Positions 59,995 through 64,000 of a stretch of DNA of 64,000 nucleotides are shown piece by piece. The notes under the pieces were generated by a model. That model searched no databases. It was not told where the DNA came from and was given only the letters and a program-made list of their open reading frames with translations. The position numbers were made by a program, and so were the translations under genes. Numbering within the stretch: the stretch's first letter is position 1; every line of letters begins with the position of its first letter. The stretch is from SCGC-AG-212-J23 sp036406675 (GTDB taxonomy: Bacteria; Pseudomonadota; Gammaproteobacteria; Burkholderiales; SG8-39), in assembly GCA_036406675.1 (NCBI GenBank), contig DASXAO010000089.1, positions 3,131 through 67,130 of the forward strand, given 5' to 3'.

Positions 59995-60756
59995 ATGAGT
60001 AACTCCAAACTAGTCGCTAGTTCGCTGCTTATGCTTGTGCTGGCCACCGGATGCGGTGGTAGCGGAGGAGATTCAGCTCCCCCATCTACTCCTCCTGCAC
60101 CGGCAGCCGAAGGGTTGTATAACGGTACGACGGGTGATGGACGCTCGACCACAGGCATCGTCCTTGACGACGGTACCTATTACTTTCTGTACTCGTTCGT
60201 CGGCAACCCCAATTTGATTGCGGGTGTCGTTCAAGGAGACGGCACCTCAACTGGAGCGACGTTCACGTCAAACAACGCGGTTGATTTCAACCTGCAAGGG
60301 CTTGGGGTGATGCCCGCGACCGTTAGCGCAACCTATCACCCCAAGCAGTCGATCAGCGGGACGGTTTCGTACCCTACCAAGGGCGCTTTCAACACCTTCG
60401 GTGGCACCTACAATCCCCTTTATGAAGCGACGCCCTCGTTGACGGCTCTAGCCGGTACGTTCACCGGTCAGGCAGCCACCTCCGCCGGCGTGGAGACCGC
60501 TACCGTTACGATCCAATCAAGTGGGTCGCTTTCGGGTACGGGCTCAAGTGGGTGCAACTTTACGGGCACAGCCACGCCACGAGCGCATGGCAACGTTTTC
60601 AACGTCTCGATTTCGTTTGGTGCCGCCCCCTGCCTGTTCGCCAACCAGACACTTTCGGGAATCGCATTCTTCGATGCCAACGCCAAGCGTCTGTACACGG
60701 CCACTCCAAACGAGACGCGTACCGATGGAGCGCTGTTCGTGGGCACGAAGCCGTAG
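59995..60756 (+). CDS. Lipoprotein with Gly/Thr/Ser-rich beta domain, atypical base composition
   Basis: The 253-residue protein has a lipoprotein signal (MSNSKLVASSLLMLVLATGC, then GGSGGDSAPPSTPPAPAAEG linker). A beta-rich region begins GLYNGTTGDGRSTTGIVLDDGTYYFLYS and contains two cysteines (SGCNFTG, APCLFANQ) that may pair. Similar GL(Y/W)xGTT-type lipoproteins occur in Burkholderiales without known function. GAGGA precedes the ATG. The coding sequence has visibly lower GC and more A/T-ending codons than its neighbours, and a remnant of a neighbouring gene lies just upstream, so recent acquisition or rearrangement is likely. Confidence 0.8.
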   Translation: MSNSKLVASSLLMLVLATGCGGSGGDSAPPSTPPAPAAEGLYNGTTGDGRSTTGIVLDDGTYYFLYSFVGNPNLIAGVVQGDGTSTGATFTSNNAVDFNLQGLGVMPATVSATYHPKQSISGTVSYPTKGAFNTFGGTYNPLYEATPSLTALAGTFTGQAATSAGVETATVTIQSSGSLSGTGSSGCNFTGTATPRAHGNVFNVSISFGAAPCLFANQTLSGIAFFDANAKRLYTATPNETRTDGALFVGTKP

Positions 60757-60790
60757 ACAAGCCGAATTCATCGCTATCGGGCTATGGGAG

Positions 60791-60816
60791 AAGGCCGGCG
60801 TCCGCCGGCCTTTTCT
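60791..60816. terminator. Bidirectional hairpin terminator
   Basis: AAGGCCGGCG and CGCCGGCCTT form a perfect 10-bp stem with a two-base TC loop (probably opening to six bases). A T-rich run (TTTTCTTTCTT) follows on the forward strand. It lies between the convergent lipoprotein and membrane-protein genes. Confidence 0.85.
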
Positions 60817-60826
60817 TTCTTCCCGC

Positions 60827-61453
60827 CTAGCGGCGGGCGGCTTCCCGCGTGAACGCGTAGGTCTTGCCGGTTTCGGCGCTGCGGCGGTTGTCGATCGACA
60901 TGAATACGGTGCGCTCGAGCCACAGCACCAGCAGGTGCGCGGTGCGGCCGCGCGGCGTGCGCCGGTCGTCCAGGTGGGCGCGCACGAAAGCGACGCACGC
61001 GGCGTCGTCGAACAGCCATTCGTTCGCCTCCGAAGCTTCGGCACCGCGCTGGAAACTTCCGCGGAAGCGCGCTGCGAGCTTCTGCAAATCGAGGGGCGAC
61101 GGCGCCAGCCCCAGGATGCCGAAGATGTCCGCCGCGTAGACCCGCGACGGCCTTTCCTTCTCGCCGTCGATCACGCGCACGCGATGGCCCTCGAAGGCGC
61201 GGTAGCGGCCGTGCCAGCCGCTATAGGCGAAGCGCCGCCACCAGTGCGGCAGGTCGTCCAGCGCCAGGTTCAGGAAGCGCCACGACAGCAGGAACCCGGC
61301 GAGCGGCACGAGGAACAGCCCGGCGATGCGCAGCTCCGGCGTCGCCAGGAACCAGACCGCCACCCCGAGGTAGGCGGCGGTGAAGAGCGCGCGCCAGCGC
61401 CGGCCGCGGCGCTCGGCGCGGTCGACGCCGCCGACGCGCGGTGAACGCGGCAA
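60827..61453 (-). CDS. Hypothetical membrane-anchored protein (208 aa)
   Basis: The frame encodes two adjacent N-terminal membrane helices (ALFTAAYLGVAVWFLATPEL and IAGLFLVPLAGFLLSWRFLNLAL). A soluble part follows with WHGRYRAFEGHRVRVIDGEKERPSRVYAADIFGILGL and ERTVFMSIDNRRSAETGKTYAFTREAARR. I do not recognise the family. No ATG is available near the start; TTG 61453 is proposed because it is just past the stop of the upstream monooxygenase gene (11 bp). Probably co-transcribed with that gene. Confidence 0.65.
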   Translation of the reverse strand: MPRSPRVGGVDRAERRGRRWRALFTAAYLGVAVWFLATPELRIAGLFLVPLAGFLLSWRFLNLALDDLPHWWRRFAYSGWHGRYRAFEGHRVRVIDGEKERPSRVYAADIFGILGLAPSPLDLQKLAARFRGSFQRGAEASEANEWLFDDAACVAFVRAHLDDRRTPRGRTAHLLVLWLERTVFMSIDNRRSAETGKTYAFTREAARR

Positions 61454-61464
61454 AGGCCGGCTAA

Positions 61465-61872
61465 CTAGCGCCCCTTCGAGTTCATCGCGACCGAGGTCAT
61501 CGGGCGCGCATCGCGCTTCGCCACCATGTCCTTGGTCGTTGCCGCATATTTCTTGAAATGCGCGGTCTGCCGGTGCGACTCGAGCGCCGCGGCGTTGTCG
61601 TACACCTCGTAGAGGAATACCTGGTTCGGATCTTTCGCCGACACGTGAATGTTGAACGTGCGGCAGCCTGGCTCCTTCACCGACGCGGCGCCGTTCTCCC
61701 TGATCGCCTCCATGTACTTGGGCATGTCGGCCGGGTTGATCTCGAGGAAAACGGCGTTGATGAAGAGCCCGCCCGCCTGCGCGCCGGCCTCGCGGGCGGA
61801 AAGCTGCCACAGCGCGGCGCCCGCGAGCACGAGCGCAAGTACGAAGATGAATACGCGCATCGGTTTTTTCAT
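61465..61872 (-). CDS. Membrane-anchored antibiotic-biosynthesis-monooxygenase-domain protein
   Basis: The 135-residue protein has an N-terminal hydrophobic helix (MKKPMRVFIFVLALVLAGAALWQL), which acts as a signal or anchor. One ABM domain follows (about 38-120) with INAVFLEINPADMPKYMEAIRENGAASVKEPGCRTFNIHV, VFLYEVYDNAAALESHRQTAHFKKYA. ABM domains are small ferredoxin-like folds in monooxygenases and quinol-oxidising enzymes such as YgiN. The activity here is unknown. GGGAGAAG precedes the ATG. A fragment of a paralogue lies 1.7 kb away at 59695. Confidence 0.85.
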   Translation of the reverse strand: MKKPMRVFIFVLALVLAGAALWQLSAREAGAQAGGLFINAVFLEINPADMPKYMEAIRENGAASVKEPGCRTFNIHVSAKDPNQVFLYEVYDNAAALESHRQTAHFKKYAATTKDMVAKRDARPMTSVAMNSKGR

Positions 61873-61933
61873 GATCTTCTCCCAGTCGGGGTAGGCCGGC
61901 GCGTACAGCTTACCCGAGGCAAGCGCCAGAAAG

Positions 61934-61962
61934 AAAAACCCCGCCGGGGCGGGGTTTTTCGG
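61934..61962 (-). terminator. Rho-independent terminator after coxL
   Basis: AAAAACCCCGC and GCGGGGTTTTT form a near-perfect stem with a four-base loop and flanking A and T runs. It lies 23 bp past the coxL stop, so transcription of the cox genes probably ends here. Confidence 0.9.
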
Positions 61963-61984
61963 GTTGTAACGCTGCGAAGGCAGG

Positions 61985-64000
<2,016 letters not shown>

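Overview
The window is a dense, high-GC stretch of bacterial chromosome with about 70 genes, no RNA gene and no insertion sequence that I can recognise. The gene content suggests a heterotrophic betaproteobacterium, probably Burkholderiales-like. It holds three Bug/TctC-type solute receptors, TRAP and Liv transporters, KdpDE-like and FixLJ-like two-component systems, two Kup potassium transporters, several amidohydrolases and aromatic-catabolism genes, and at the right edge a form I aerobic CO dehydrogenase large subunit. This placement rests on gene families only; no marker gene is present.

Layout. 0-9.7 kb: bactofilin, an M24 peptidase, a gltI-like pseudogene with two deletions, dctA, a Bug receptor, an amidohydrolase, an orphan UreE-like protein with an aminotransferase, an EamA exporter and a DUF4337 protein. 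9.7-17.5 kb: orphan TRAP permease subunits, a sodium:solute symporter convergent with a FixLJ-like pair, threonine aldolase and an alpha/beta hydrolase. 17.5-30.2 kb: a potassium and signalling region. Here kup1 diverges from a shortened KdpD-like kinase with KdpE, followed by an Nramp-family and a TfdA-like gene. A six-gene reverse-strand run then reads PAS kinase, response regulator, GGDEF/EAL protein, kup2, low-molecular-weight phosphatase and DUF6328. 30.2-44.1 kb: catabolic genes (ketopantoate-reductase-like, FAD monooxygenase, FAH hydrolase, mandelate-racemase family, MetE-like), two serine-rich lipoproteins, a DUF445 protein, a VWA-lipoprotein/membrane-protein pair and related palindromes. 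44.2-55.7 kb: a TRAP receptor coupled to a Bug receptor, then a ten-gene operon with livKGFHM, an M20 deacylase, a ModA-like protein, an HpcH/HpaI aldolase, a Bug receptor and a lactonase-like amidohydrolase. 55.8-64 kb: small lipoproteins, an NHL-repeat protein, a Cys-nucleophile hydrolase, an ACMSD-like amidohydrolase, a lower-GC lipoprotein gene lying between an intact monooxygenase gene and a fragment of a second copy, and coxL.

The strongest non-obvious signals are these. (1) About fifteen genes without a convincing Shine-Dalgarno carry a TANNNT hexamer 6-9 nt upstream of the start codon, which is the geometry of leaderless transcription; several such elements sit back to back between divergent genes. 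(2) KdpDE-like genes without kdpFABC diverge from kup, with a tandem 11-bp repeat between them that looks like an OmpR-family operator. (3) A 37-codon membrane-peptide gene has the same leaderless signature. (4) A second kup sits inside a phosphorelay/c-di-GMP operon. (5) The coxL gene has the AYRCSFR signature of true CO dehydrogenase.
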